A DNA stretch of 46,533 bases from positions 1 to 46,533 of the forward strand of contig JAEYPH010000097.1 of NCBI GenBank assembly GCA_023410875.1. The letters are read 5' to 3'. The notes under the pieces were generated by a model that was not told the DNA's origin, searched no databases, and saw nothing but the letters and a program-made list of their open reading frames with translations. Made by a program: the position numbers and the translations under genes. Below are positions 33,065 through 41,806 of the stretch, piece by piece. This stretch comes from Bacillota bacterium. GTDB taxonomy: Bacteria > Bacillota > Clostridia > Christensenellales > UMGS416. Positions within the stretch are counted from its first letter, which is position 1, and the number at the start of each line of letters is the position of its first letter.

Positions 33065-34195
33065 TCAGTCGTCGAATTCAATCGGTTCGGGCTGGGTAAG
33101 CTGGGCATTGCACTTGAGCGCGTAATTGTCGGTCATGCCGGCCACGTAGTCGCACACGACGCGGGCATAGGGCGCGTTTTCCTCGTCGTAGAGGGCGGCC
33201 ATGTTCTCCAGGTAATGCCCAAAGGCGCGGTCGCAGGGCAGAGGCTGCTGCGACCAGGCTTCGGGGATGCGCCCGCAGCGCTGCAGGTCCTCCATAAAGT
33301 GCTCGAACAGCCCGCCGATGATGCGGGCGCAGTATTGCTGATAGCGGACCAACCGCGGGTGGTAATAGATGTTTTTGTAATTGAAGTCCTTAAGACGGCT
33401 GATGAGCTCGAACCGGGCGGCGGAAAAGCCCATGCGCCCGGTGGCCAGCGAGTTTTCGATGATGTCCAGCACCAATGTGTTGATCAGGCGCCCGTTGAGC
33501 TGGCCCAGAGAGCCCAACTCCTTGCGGATGTCCTGGGGCAGGCTGTCCCAATCGATCAGACGGGCGCGCAGCGCGTCCTCAATGTCGCGGCCCAGATAAG
33601 CGATCTTGTCGGCAAAGCGTACGGCGCAGCCCTCCCACGTGGCAGGGGTGCGCACATGGTTCCGCAGCTTGATCTGCGGGTCCACAAAAAGACCGTCGGG
33701 CTGCAAGTATTGCTCGAACACCTCGCCGTTGTGGCACAGGATCGCATCGCGCACGCCGAAGGTCAGGTTCAAACCGTTGCCGCTGCCGGCCAGGCAGTCC
33801 ACAACCCGCAGGCTGTGGCCTTCGTGGGCGAAGAAACCCTGCTGGCTCTTGAGCTGCTTGGAGAGCTCCCGCTCGCCGCTGTGGCCGAAGGGCGCGTGGC
33901 CCAGGTCATGGCCCAAGCCGGCGGCGTAGGCCAGCTCGCCGTCCAGCGCCCAGCCGTGGCGGGAGAGGCCCCGGCAAATCGTGGCGGCAATCGTAGCCAC
34001 GTGCAGCACATGCTCGATGCGCGTGCAGATGTGGTCGTTCTCCGGCGCGAAGAGGAACTGCGTCTTGTGCTTGAGCCGCCGGAAAGGCATGGAATGTATG
34101 ATGGCGGTCTGGTCACGGAAGTACGGTCCGCGCACGTCCTCGTCGCGCTGGGATGCGCGCTCGGTCAGCTGGGTTTCGGTCAGAGCGTTTTGCAT
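33065..34195 (-). CDS. dgt: dGTPase-like deoxynucleotide triphosphohydrolase (HD domain)
   Basis: 376 residues. FRDQTAIIHSMPFRRLKHKT leads into RIEHVLHVA and the HD metal site GLGHDLGHAPFGHSGE (about 93-108), then a distal FADKIAYLGRDIED Asp. This is the Dgt/SAMHD1-like type that cleaves dNTPs to nucleoside and triphosphate, with possible roles in dNTP pool control or phage resistance. AAGGAG precedes the ATG. SR1 copy C lies 45 nt upstream, in the same orientation. It is separated from the phosphonate operon by a divergent 440-nt gap. Confidence 0.9.
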   Translation of the reverse strand: MQNALTETQLTERASQRDEDVRGPYFRDQTAIIHSMPFRRLKHKTQFLFAPENDHICTRIEHVLHVATIAATICRGLSRHGWALDGELAYAAGLGHDLGHAPFGHSGERELSKQLKSQQGFFAHEGHSLRVVDCLAGSGNGLNLTFGVRDAILCHNGEVFEQYLQPDGLFVDPQIKLRNHVRTPATWEGCAVRFADKIAYLGRDIEDALRARLIDWDSLPQDIRKELGSLGQLNGRLINTLVLDIIENSLATGRMGFSAARFELISRLKDFNYKNIYYHPRLVRYQQYCARIIGGLFEHFMEDLQRCGRIPEAWSQQPLPCDRAFGHYLENMAALYDEENAPYARVVCDYVAGMTDNYALKCNAQLTQPEPIEFDD

Positions 34196-34240
34196 CTTAT
34201 CTCCTTGGGGCTTTCGTGTTAGCTACATACCTGCATCAGT

Positions 34241-34444
34241 ATTTAAACATTTTGTGCCGAAGGTTTCCAAAGGTCTGGCCGGAGCCTGCGGCTCCTGCTC
34301 GACCATGCGTCCTGGGCGACCGGAAAGCCCTTTGACCACGCGCCTGGATGGCGCGCAGCCCAGCAGCATCGGAAGCGGCTAGGCCGCTTCAGCCGGCTGG
34401 ATGCCGGCGAGATGGTGCGCAGGTCGCGCCAACAGGCGCGAAAC
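34241..34444 (-). repeat. SR1 structured element, copy C, upstream of dgt
   Basis: A full-length copy on the minus strand in the gene-free stretch 34196-34638. Reading the minus strand it matches copy B through the first four hairpins (CGCGCC/GGCGCG; GCCGGC/GCCGGC with loop ATCCA; AAGCGGC/GCCGCTT; CGCGCC/GGCGCG with loop ATCCA). It matches copy A in keeping the extra nested hairpin, here GGAGCC/GGCTCC (34281-34286/34290-34295) instead of GGGGCT/AGCCCC. The closing CCAAAGG-type stem is weakened (TCAAAGG opposite CCTTTGG). The tail is GGAAACCTTCGGC followed by an AT-rich end. A TATAGT (34474-34469) precedes the first hairpin by 32 nt. Confidence 0.75.
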
Positions 34445-34573
34445 CTCTTCCCGTAGTATGAACTATGTACTATATGAGCTTAACGCGAAATCCCAGTTCT
34501 TATTTTACCAGATTTTCGCCGTTATGCGGCAGCTTCGTGCAACTTTAACGTGGAACACGGGGGAAGATTCGGG

Positions 34574-34579
34574 TATAAT
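34574..34579 (+). promoter_or_regulatory. -10 box of the phosphonate operon
   Basis: TATAAT lies 60 nt before the first gene of the phosphonate operon. The -35 region (TGGAAC at 17-nt spacing) is weak. Positions 34480-34570 show no other feature. Confidence 0.4.
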
Positions 34580-34638
34580 ACGCTGGATATGAATTGTTAG
34601 GAAATGGTTAAGTATATTCTTAGCCAAGGAAGGCCGTT

Positions 34639-35361
34639 ATGATCGCCATTCTGCTCAATTCCGGCGTGGGCAGCCGCATGGGCTTGCTGACCGCCGATTC
34701 CCCCAAGGCCATGGTGGAGCTGGAACCCGGGGTCACCATACTGTCCCGGCAGCTCTCGCTGCTGCGGGCCGCCGGCATTCGGGAGTTCGTCATAACCACG
34801 GGCTTTGCCGCGGAAAAGCTGCAGGCCCACGCCCAGAGCTGCTGCCCCGACCAGGGGCTGCGCTTCATCCACAACGAGCGCTACCGCGAGACCAACTATA
34901 TTGTGTCGCTGCAACGGGCTATAGAAGCCACGCGGGACGACGTTGTGCTGCTGCACGGAGATCTGGTGTTCTCTGCGAAGGCGCTGGGCCTGCTGCTGGG
35001 CACGCCGGGCAGCGTTGTGGCCGTGGACGCCGCCGCACCGCTGCCGCCCAAGGATTTCAAGGCCAGGCTTGCGCCGGATGGCCGCGTAAAGCAGATCGGC
35101 GTGGACGTAGCCGGCACCGGTTGCGTGGCCTGCCAGCCGCTGTACAAGCTGACAAAGGAAGACTGGCGGCTGTGGACCGACGCCATCGAGGCATTCTGCC
35201 AGCGCGGCGACCAGCGCGTGTACGCCGAGAACGCGCTGAACACCGTGACCGACCGGCTGAACTTGCGCGCCGTGGACATGGCCGGTGCGCTGTGCATGGA
35301 AGTGGACAACGAAGAGGACCTGGCTGTGGCACGGCAGGCGCTTTCAAAGGAGAAACCATGA
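34639..35361 (+). CDS. LicC/MobA-like nucleotidyltransferase of the phosphonate cluster
   Basis: 240 residues. The N-terminal LLNSGVGSRMG matches the NTP-binding signature loop of sugar-1-phosphate and choline-phosphate nucleotidyltransferases. SPKAMVEL supplies the Lys, LLHGDLVF (about 97-104) the metal Asp, and MEVDNEEDL the C-terminal Asp pair. In phosphonate clusters such enzymes activate 2-aminoethyl- or 2-hydroxyethylphosphonate as a CMP ester. AAGGAAGG precedes the ATG. It overlaps the next gene by 4 nt (ATGA). A second, unrelated cytidylyltransferase domain is encoded in that next gene. Confidence 0.85.
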   Translation: MIAILLNSGVGSRMGLLTADSPKAMVELEPGVTILSRQLSLLRAAGIREFVITTGFAAEKLQAHAQSCCPDQGLRFIHNERYRETNYIVSLQRAIEATRDDVVLLHGDLVFSAKALGLLLGTPGSVVAVDAAAPLPPKDFKARLAPDGRVKQIGVDVAGTGCVACQPLYKLTKEDWRLWTDAIEAFCQRGDQRVYAENALNTVTDRLNLRAVDMAGALCMEVDNEEDLAVARQALSKEKP

Positions 35362-36659
35362 GCAAGCAAATCTACATCGCCATGAGCGCTGATATCATCC
35401 ATCATGGCCACATCAACCTGATCCGCCGCGCCGCCGAGCTGGGCGAGTTGACCGTGGGTATCCTGACCGACGAGGCCATCGCCAGCTACAAGCGTTACCC
35501 GTTGATGAAGTACGCCGAACGCGAGCAGATCATCGGCGCCATCAAGGGTGTGGGCCGCGTGCTGCCCCAGGAAACGGTGGATTACGAGAGCAACCTGCGC
35601 AAGCTGCGCCCGGACATCGTCGTGCATGGCGACGATTGGGCGTCGGGCATCCAAAGCAAGGTGCGCCAGCGGGTCATCGAGGTGCTCTCCGAGTGGGGAG
35701 GGCAGCTCGTGGAGGTGCCCTATACCAAGGACGTCAGCATCGAGAAGATGCGCTCCGCGCTGGACGCCGGTGGCATACTGCCGGAAGACCGGCGCGCGCG
35801 CCTGAGCCGCCTGCTGGAGCTTAAGCCGCTGGTACGCATCCTGGAGGCCCACAACGGCCTGACCGGCCTTATCGTGGAGAGCACCCGCGTGGCCCGCGAC
35901 GAGCGCATTGAGGGTTTCGACGGCATGTGGGTCAGCTCCTTGTGCGATTCTACGGCCAAGGGCAAGCCGGACATCGAGCTTGTGGACATGACCAGCCGCA
36001 TGAACACGATCCACGACATCATGGAGGTCACGACCAAGCCACTGATACTGGATGGCGACACCGGCGGCCTCACCGAGCATTTCGTGTTCAACGTCAAGAC
36101 CTTGGAGCGCATGGGCGTCAGCGCCGTTATCATAGAGGATAAGATCGGGCTTAAGAAGAACAGCCTCTTTGGTACCGAAGTGGAGCAGACCCAGGACAGC
36201 GTGGAGAACTTCAGCGCCAAGCTGCGCGCCGGTCGCGATGCCGCCCAGACCGGCGACTTCTTGATCATTGCCCGCATCGAAAGCCTGATCCTGAGGGCCG
36301 GCATGGAGGACGCCGAACGCCGCGCCCGGGCCTATCTGGACGCCGGCGCTTCGGGCATCATGATCCACAGCCGCGAGAAATCGCCTGACGAGGTCTTCGA
36401 GTTCTGCAGGCGTTATGAGCGCTTTGGCCAGGGCCGGCCGCTGGTCGTGGTGCCCACGACGTTCAACGGCGTCTACGAGCACGAGTTCGCCGAGCGCGGC
36501 GTCAACGTCGTGATCTATGCCAATCACCTAATCCGCAGCGCTTTCCCAGCCATGCTGCGCTGCGCCCAGACCATACTGGAGAACAACCGCGCGTTGGAAG
36601 CCGACAAGCTGTGCATGAGCATCTCCGACATCCTGCGGCTGATTCCGGGGGGTGAGTGA
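35358..36659 (+). CDS. aepX: cytidylyltransferase-phosphoenolpyruvate mutase fusion
   Basis: 433 residues from ATG 35358 (AAGGAG upstream; a longer frame upstream is spurious). The N-terminal domain (1-135) is a TagD/GCT-like cytidylyltransferase, with SADIIHHGHINLIRRA holding the HxGH motif and VGILTDEAI downstream. The C-terminal domain (about 150-433) is a PEP mutase of the isocitrate-lyase superfamily. It has LILDGDTGG and the signature IIEDKIGLKKNS (about 258-270), followed by IARIESLIL. PEP mutase forms the C-P bond (PEP to phosphonopyruvate), the committed step of phosphonate synthesis. The fusion suggests the finished phosphonate is CMP-activated. Confidence 0.93.
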   Translation: MSKQIYIAMSADIIHHGHINLIRRAAELGELTVGILTDEAIASYKRYPLMKYAEREQIIGAIKGVGRVLPQETVDYESNLRKLRPDIVVHGDDWASGIQSKVRQRVIEVLSEWGGQLVEVPYTKDVSIEKMRSALDAGGILPEDRRARLSRLLELKPLVRILEAHNGLTGLIVESTRVARDERIEGFDGMWVSSLCDSTAKGKPDIELVDMTSRMNTIHDIMEVTTKPLILDGDTGGLTEHFVFNVKTLERMGVSAVIIEDKIGLKKNSLFGTEVEQTQDSVENFSAKLRAGRDAAQTGDFLIIARIESLILRAGMEDAERRARAYLDAGASGIMIHSREKSPDEVFEFCRRYERFGQGRPLVVVPTTFNGVYEHEFAERGVNVVIYANHLIRSAFPAMLRCAQTILENNRALEADKLCMSISDILRLIPGGE

Positions 36660-37793
36660 ATGTTGCGCGTTGAGGAATTCCACGATCTGCTGGAGGCCCA
36701 CGGAGTAGCCTTTTTCACCGGCGTGCCGGATTCTCAGCTGGGCTCCTTCTGTGATTTCATCACCGAGCGCTATGGCGCGGGCACGCAGCACATGCTGGCC
36801 GCCAACGAGGGCAACGCCGCCGCCATCGCCGCGGGCTATCACCTGGCCACCGGCGCGGTGCCGCTGGTTTACATGCAGAACAGCGGCCTGGGTAACGCCG
36901 TAAACCCGCTGACCAGTTTGCTGGACCCGCAGGTGTATGGCATCCCGGCGGTGCTGCTGGTGGGCTGGCGGGGCCGCCCCGGCGTGCACGACGAACCCCA
37001 GCATGTCAAGATGGGCCAGATAACGCCTGCGCTGCTGGACGTGTTGGGCGTGGAACACTTTGTGTTGGATGCCGACACGACCGCCGAACAGGTGACTGCC
37101 GTACTCTCGGAGCGCTTCGCGCCGCAACTGGCCCAGGGCCACGCCGTGGCCTTCGTGGCGGCCAAGGGTGCCTTCGCGCCCCACAGCTCGCTGCGCGCCC
37201 CCCGCGCTCTGCCCTTGAGCCGCGAGCAGGCGGTGGGCATGCTGGCCGCAGGGCTGGGGCAGCAGGACTTTCTGGTATCAACGACCGGCAAGACCAGCCG
37301 CGAGCTGTATGAATACCGCGTGAACCACGGCCAGGGCGGGGAGAGGGACTTTTTGACCGTGGGCAGCATGGGTCACGCGTCCTCCATCGCGCTGGCGCTG
37401 GCCGAGAATCAACCGGGCAAGCGCTTCTGGTGCTTGGATGGCGACGGCGCGCTGCTGATGCACGCCGGGGCCATGGCGCTCATCGGCAGCCGCAAGCCCG
37501 CCAACCTCGTGCATGTGCTGCTCAACAACGCCGCCCATGAGTCGGTGGGGGGAATGCCCACCGTGGCCGACAGCGTGGATTGGCTGGCCGTGGCCCGGGC
37601 CTGCGGTTATGTGTCCGCTCGCCGTGTGGCCGATGCCGATGCGTTGGCGTCTGCGTTGGAAGCTCTGCGCGCTGAAGCCGGTCCGGCCTTCCTGCAGATC
37701 GACGTGAACCTGGACTGCCGCGTGGACCTGGGCAGGCCCAAGAGCATGCCCCAGGACAACAAGCGGGCGTTCATGGAAGCACTGAGGGAGTAG
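36660..37793 (+). CDS. aepY: phosphonopyruvate decarboxylase (ThDP-dependent)
   Basis: 377 residues, starting at the base after the PEP mutase stop. The N-terminal ThDP Pyr domain has FFTGVPDSQLGSFCDF and ANEGNAAAIAAGYH (catalytic Glu), and the C-terminal PP domain has CLDGDGALLMHAGAM (about 259-273) with the GDG metal/ThDP motif and LNNAAHESVGG. It removes CO2 from phosphonopyruvate to give phosphonoacetaldehyde and pulls the unfavourable mutase reaction forward. It is strictly coupled to its neighbour. A multi-hairpin repeat separates it from the next pathway gene. Confidence 0.95.
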   Translation: MLRVEEFHDLLEAHGVAFFTGVPDSQLGSFCDFITERYGAGTQHMLAANEGNAAAIAAGYHLATGAVPLVYMQNSGLGNAVNPLTSLLDPQVYGIPAVLLVGWRGRPGVHDEPQHVKMGQITPALLDVLGVEHFVLDADTTAEQVTAVLSERFAPQLAQGHAVAFVAAKGAFAPHSSLRAPRALPLSREQAVGMLAAGLGQQDFLVSTTGKTSRELYEYRVNHGQGGERDFLTVGSMGHASSIALALAENQPGKRFWCLDGDGALLMHAGAMALIGSRKPANLVHVLLNNAAHESVGGMPTVADSVDWLAVARACGYVSARRVADADALASALEALRAEAGPAFLQIDVNLDCRVDLGRPKSMPQDNKRAFMEALRE

Positions 37794-37868
37794 AGAACCT
37801 TCATCCTGGCCTGGATGTATCGGTTGTGAAAGAGTCTTTTCGTTCGCCGAGGCCAAGAGTGTAAAGGA

Positions 37869-37990
37869 TAACTTGCCTCCCTTAACAAGGGAGGTGGCAG
37901 GCCGCCAGGTCTGACGGAGGGTTCCTGCCGTTGCCTCGGAAGAACCCCCACCGGCCTGTGGCCGGAGCCCCCTTAATAAGGGGGCTAAGA
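37869..37990. repeat. multi-hairpin interspersed repeat inside the phosphonate operon
   Basis: It opens with CCTCCCTT/AAGGGAGG around AAC and ends with AGCCCCCTT/AAGGGGGCT around AAT. In between are CCGGCC/GGCCGG and a TGACGGAGGGTT block. It has no coding potential. From general familiarity this block structure is frequent between genes of gut Clostridia. It sits in the 269-nt gap between aepY and the Fe-ADH gene, the only large gap in the operon, and may have inserted there. Confidence 0.6.
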
Positions 37991-38062
37991 GTATTCGCAG
38001 AATGAAATGAGATATATCTGGCCACACGGATAAAAAGAAGGTCTCGTAAAGGAAGCATAGAG

Positions 38063-39205
38063 TTGGATATTTTGAACCACACCTTCTACAACCCCGTCAA
38101 GGTCACGCAGATGGACCTGCCTGCGTTGCGCGCCCGGCTGGCCCCAGGCTTCGGCTGCCGGCGCGTGGGCGTGCTGGCCTCGCGGCGCGCGGTGCGTGAG
38201 CACGGCCTGTCCGGCGCGCTGGACGCCCTGAGTGCCGCCTGCGATGTCATATGGATCGACGACACGCCCAGCAACCCGACCTTTGAAAGTGTGGCTGCGG
38301 TGCTGGCCCGCTTTGGCGCGGAGAAGCCTCAGCGGCTGCTTGCCATCGGTGGCGGCAGCGCCATCGATACGGCCAAGGCCCTGTCGGCGCTGGCCGAGGA
38401 GCGCTGGCCGCTGGACGCGCAGCAGGTGCGCGCCTGCATCGCCGGCAAGGGTTATCTACGCGGCGACACGGGCATCGCCATCACCGCCGTGCCAACGACC
38501 GCCGGCAGCGGCGCGGAGCTCACGATGTGGGGCACCCTGTGGGACCCGCAGGCGTTGAAGAAGTACTCGGTGGAGGCGCCGTGGCTGTTCCCGCAGGAGG
38601 CGTGGCTGGTTCCCGAGCTCACGGCCACGATGCCGCCGCGGCTGACGCTTTCCACCGGGCTGGACGCGTTGACCCACGCCGTGGAGGCATGGTGGTCTGT
38701 TAAGAGCAACCCGGTCGTGCGCGTATTGGCCGGCGACGCCATCGAACACATCGTGGCGGCGCTGCCCCAGGCGCTGGACCGGCCCGACGATCTGGACGCC
38801 CGCGCCGGCATGATGCACGGCGCGCTGTTCGCGGCGCTGGCCTTCAGCAACACCCGCACCGCCGCGTGCCACGCGCTCAGCTATCCGCTGACGCTGCGCT
38901 TCGGCATCGAGCACGGCTTTGCCGTGGCGCTTACGCTGCCGCAGGTGCTGCGGGTCAACTGGCCGGCCATGGCCGATCAGCCCGCCTTCCTGCGAGCCTT
39001 CGGCGTGGATGGACCCCAGGACATCGGCCCATGGCTGGATGGCCTTTGCGCGGGTACCCAGCCCTTGCGCCTAAGCGCCTTTGGCGTGGACGCCGCTGCC
39101 GCCGCGGCGGCACTGGCCGGTGAACTTGCCCCCGAGCGCATGGGTAACAACCCGGTGGCCTTGAGCGCCGAGGATGTAGCGCGCATTCTGCAAGCCATAC
39201 AATGA
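38063..39205 (+). CDS. iron-containing alcohol dehydrogenase, putative phosphonoacetaldehyde reductase
   Basis: 380 residues using TTG 38063 (AAAGGA 9 nt upstream; the protein begins MDILNHTFYNPVKV). Group III ADH features are the NAD(P)-binding LLAIGGGSAIDTAKAL (about 93-108), AVPTTAGSGAE (about 139) and the metal site with STGLDALTHAVEA (about 195) and later His residues (ACHALSYPLT, FGIEHGFAVA). In this context it most likely reduces phosphonoacetaldehyde to 2-hydroxyethylphosphonate, as PhpC-like enzymes do. No AEP transaminase is present in the cluster, which supports a hydroxyethyl rather than aminoethyl product. Confidence 0.85.
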   Translation: MDILNHTFYNPVKVTQMDLPALRARLAPGFGCRRVGVLASRRAVREHGLSGALDALSAACDVIWIDDTPSNPTFESVAAVLARFGAEKPQRLLAIGGGSAIDTAKALSALAEERWPLDAQQVRACIAGKGYLRGDTGIAITAVPTTAGSGAELTMWGTLWDPQALKKYSVEAPWLFPQEAWLVPELTATMPPRLTLSTGLDALTHAVEAWWSVKSNPVVRVLAGDAIEHIVAALPQALDRPDDLDARAGMMHGALFAALAFSNTRTAACHALSYPLTLRFGIEHGFAVALTLPQVLRVNWPAMADQPAFLRAFGVDGPQDIGPWLDGLCAGTQPLRLSAFGVDAAAAAAALAGELAPERMGNNPVALSAEDVARILQAIQ

Positions 39206-39221
39206 GGGATAAGGGGTTTTT

Positions 39222-40034
39222 ATGACACCGCATGAACTGGAAAAGCTGCACGGCCACCTGATGGACGCCTTCGTGGAGTTCGACCGCGTGTGCCGGGCAC
39301 AGGGTATTCCGTATTATCTGGTCACCGGTACGCTGCTGGGGGCTGTGCGCCACCACAGCATCATTCCGTGGGACGACGACCTGGACGTGGGCCTGATGCG
39401 CTCCGACTACGAGCGCTTTCTCAAGATCGCGCCAAGTGCGTTGCAGGAACGTTTCTTCCTGCAGACCAATATCACAGACCCGGACTATTACCTGGGCTAC
39501 GCCAAGATCCGCGTGGGCGGCACACGCTTCGTGGAGGCCACCGCCGTGGATTGCGACATCCACCACGGCGTCTATATCGACATCTTCCCGCTGGACAACG
39601 CGCCGGACTCCCTGCCGCTGCGCCGCGCCCACGCGCTGCTGTGCAAGCTGCTCAAGATCGCCGTGCTGTCCCGCAGCAAATATCGCGTCGTCAAGAAGGA
39701 CAAGGGCACGCATCTCGTCTACGGCTTTTTCCGCGTGGTCACGCGGCCCTTCCGGCTGCGCACGGTCATGGGGTGGCTGCAGCGGGCCATGCGCCTGTGC
39801 CACAACGACCAGTCCCGGTGCGTCGTGAACATCGGCTCCGCCTATGGCTACCATAAGGAGTGCGTGCAGCGGCGCTATTTCGACCACGCTGTGGAGTTGA
39901 GCTTCGGCGGCCGCTTCGCCCTGGCCCCGGCCATGTGGCATGAGTACCTGACCGACGTGTACGGCGATTACATGACGCCGCCACCGGAGGACAAGCGGTA
40001 CAACCGGCATTCGGCGGTGGAGCTAGAGCTTTGA
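39222..40034 (+). CDS. LicD-family phosphotransferase
   Basis: 270 residues. The nucleotidyltransferase-like LicD core is YYLVTGTLLGAVRHHSIIPW followed by DDDLDVG (about 32-58). Downstream is GVYIDIFPLD (about 115) and the usual charged C-terminal half ending near PPEDKRYNRHSAVEL. LicD proteins transfer phosphocholine, or in phosphonate clusters probably a CMP-activated phosphonate, to cell-surface glycans on the cytoplasmic side. It is last in the operon, 16 nt after the Fe-ADH gene. The acceptor glycan genes are not in the window. Confidence 0.92.
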   Translation: MTPHELEKLHGHLMDAFVEFDRVCRAQGIPYYLVTGTLLGAVRHHSIIPWDDDLDVGLMRSDYERFLKIAPSALQERFFLQTNITDPDYYLGYAKIRVGGTRFVEATAVDCDIHHGVYIDIFPLDNAPDSLPLRRAHALLCKLLKIAVLSRSKYRVVKKDKGTHLVYGFFRVVTRPFRLRTVMGWLQRAMRLCHNDQSRCVVNIGSAYGYHKECVQRRYFDHAVELSFGGRFALAPAMWHEYLTDVYGDYMTPPPEDKRYNRHSAVELEL

Positions 40035-40053
40035 CGCGTACTCGCAACCCGCT

Positions 40054-41559
40054 TTACCAGCCTATATTGAGTCCGGTTTCCTCGATTTGAACGAAGCCGG
40101 CTTCTTCATCCAACCACAGGGAGAATGCCGTGCTCTGCAATTCCCACCTTGCGATGGACAAATGTAAATAGATGGCGCTGTCCACCCGGATCAGCTGCTG
40201 GCGGAGCACATCGCTCTCTTGGGTCAGCTGGCCGGCCCTGGCGTTTTCCACGAGCTGCACCTTGGAGACCGCGCCGGCTGTGTCGCAGGTGAGCAGCGCG
40301 GCCGAATATTCCTCCCGGAACATGGCGATGAGCTCATCGGAGCACACGTCCTTATGTTTGCTTTCGTGATCATAAAGTGCGAAGACATCGTCGTCGAATT
40401 CCTTCTTTGGCTGTTTCCGAGCCATGCAGCTCAGATACAGCTTGTCGCCCACGGCCAGCATGTCCTCAACGGCATACGTTTTGCCGTCAATCGTGTAGAT
40501 AAGCTCCTTCATAAGTTGTCCGTTATCTGACACCGCAATAAATCGGTTGTCCTCTTCTCCATAATACGACAGCTTCAAGAGGTATTTACCATCTAGTGTT
40601 AGGGCCTTTTGCGGTACAAACGCCTTGCCCATGGGATTTTCCTGGCGCCATAGCAGCTTACCCTTGGCATCATACCTCCACACGGTCAGCCTGTATTGCG
40701 GCAGGCCTTCGTTGTCGTTTGTGGGCGCTGTGTAGCCGAATAGCGTGATGCCGCCCCCATCAACGGCAGCGGTTTCGAAACTCAGCGGTTTTGTGGTCTT
40801 GCCCTCGGTTTTACGCCACAGCAGTTTGCCGTCATGGGAAAGCAACAGAGCCACGCCTTCATAGTAGGATGTACCCGAACCATTGCTATCCCAGACCACG
40901 GTATTCCGGTTGCCATACACATAGATGCCGGCGTCGGTTTCGACATACCGCGCCATAAATCCGTCGGCCCAGTCGCGGTCCTCATACCTCCATACTTCTT
41001 TGCCATCCACGAACTTGGCGACCGTCATGCCGGTCAGCTTGGCATTGGGCTCATCGCCGGACTGAATGCTGTCGAATTGGATTCGGTTTGGCGGCCGCTC
41101 CTGCTCCTGCATCTGCTGCTTCCACTGCGCCACCTTCGCCGCAAACGCGTCGCGGCTCAAAGGCTGGCAAAGCTCCTGCGTCTCCAGTTCCACAGGCAGC
41201 GTATGCAAGGTTTCCATTTTGGCCGGATAGGAGATCGTGCGCATCACGACGTCTCGGGTCTTCCCGGCCGCCTGGGGACCGGGTTCGGAGGTGGAACCCG
41301 CCTGGCCGGTGATTCCGGCTGAAGGCTCGTCGCTGGCCTTGGCCGGTTTGGGTTGGACGCTGCTTTGCGGCTGAGCCGTTATCCGCTGTAGTTCGGGCGT
41401 TTGGGTCGCCGCGCTGCCCGGTGGTCCGCTGAGCGGCTGCGCCGTACATGCCGCGGCCGACCACGATACGCCGGTCAGCAAGCCTGCGCAAAGGCAAGCG
41501 GCGATGGTGGTTTTCATCGTTCCGGCGAGATGCGCGTTCTGTTTCATCAAGCCTTTCAT
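40054..41559 (-). CDS. large secreted lipoprotein with PQQ-like propeller-type repeats, unknown function
   Basis: 501 residues. The N-terminus is long for a signal but ends in SAAAC (about residue 38), a lipobox-like site. Pro/Ser/Ala/Gln-rich low-complexity sequence follows (about 40-100). The body has repeated strand-turn units such as LLSHDGKLLWRKTEGKTTKP, then WRYDAKGKLLWRQE and IAVSDNGQLMKELIY, the DxxGxxLW pattern of PQQ-like beta-propeller blades. A helical C-terminal domain starts near 400. I do not recognise a specific family. AGGAG precedes the ATG by 7 nt. It is convergent with licD at 20 nt. Confidence 0.75.
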   Translation of the reverse strand: MKGLMKQNAHLAGTMKTTIAACLCAGLLTGVSWSAAACTAQPLSGPPGSAATQTPELQRITAQPQSSVQPKPAKASDEPSAGITGQAGSTSEPGPQAAGKTRDVVMRTISYPAKMETLHTLPVELETQELCQPLSRDAFAAKVAQWKQQMQEQERPPNRIQFDSIQSGDEPNAKLTGMTVAKFVDGKEVWRYEDRDWADGFMARYVETDAGIYVYGNRNTVVWDSNGSGTSYYEGVALLLSHDGKLLWRKTEGKTTKPLSFETAAVDGGGITLFGYTAPTNDNEGLPQYRLTVWRYDAKGKLLWRQENPMGKAFVPQKALTLDGKYLLKLSYYGEEDNRFIAVSDNGQLMKELIYTIDGKTYAVEDMLAVGDKLYLSCMARKQPKKEFDDDVFALYDHESKHKDVCSDELIAMFREEYSAALLTCDTAGAVSKVQLVENARAGQLTQESDVLRQQLIRVDSAIYLHLSIARWELQSTAFSLWLDEEAGFVQIEETGLNIGW

Positions 41560-41806
41560 ATGGTTGCTCCTGTTGGTCGAGCTTTGTGAAACCGCCTGTA
41601 AGAATCAGATTGGCGGAGGGATTTGCAAGGTGGCCATATTGCTATCGAAAGTATAGTTCAATTCTCAAAGGAACACAATCCCGCGGCGAAGAGTGCAAGC
41701 GCACAACGTGGCGAGGCATTCCGCGCTTGGCCTCCCTGTTCGCCTTTCAAACTCCGCTTTCCTATGATAAAATAAAACAATACGGACAGAGGAGAGCATG
41801 CGATCT

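Noticed and set aside
35121..35357. N-terminal extension of the PEP mutase fusion
   Set aside because: It is an out-of-frame reading of the preceding nucleotidyltransferase gene. ATG 35358 has AAGGAG and starts the cytidylyltransferase fold.
41740..41775. AT-rich TATGATAAAAT as a promoter for the FAH-yerC-pcrA-ligA operon
   Set aside because: A -10-like sequence is present, but I could not find a -35 at acceptable spacing, so it is not listed as a feature.
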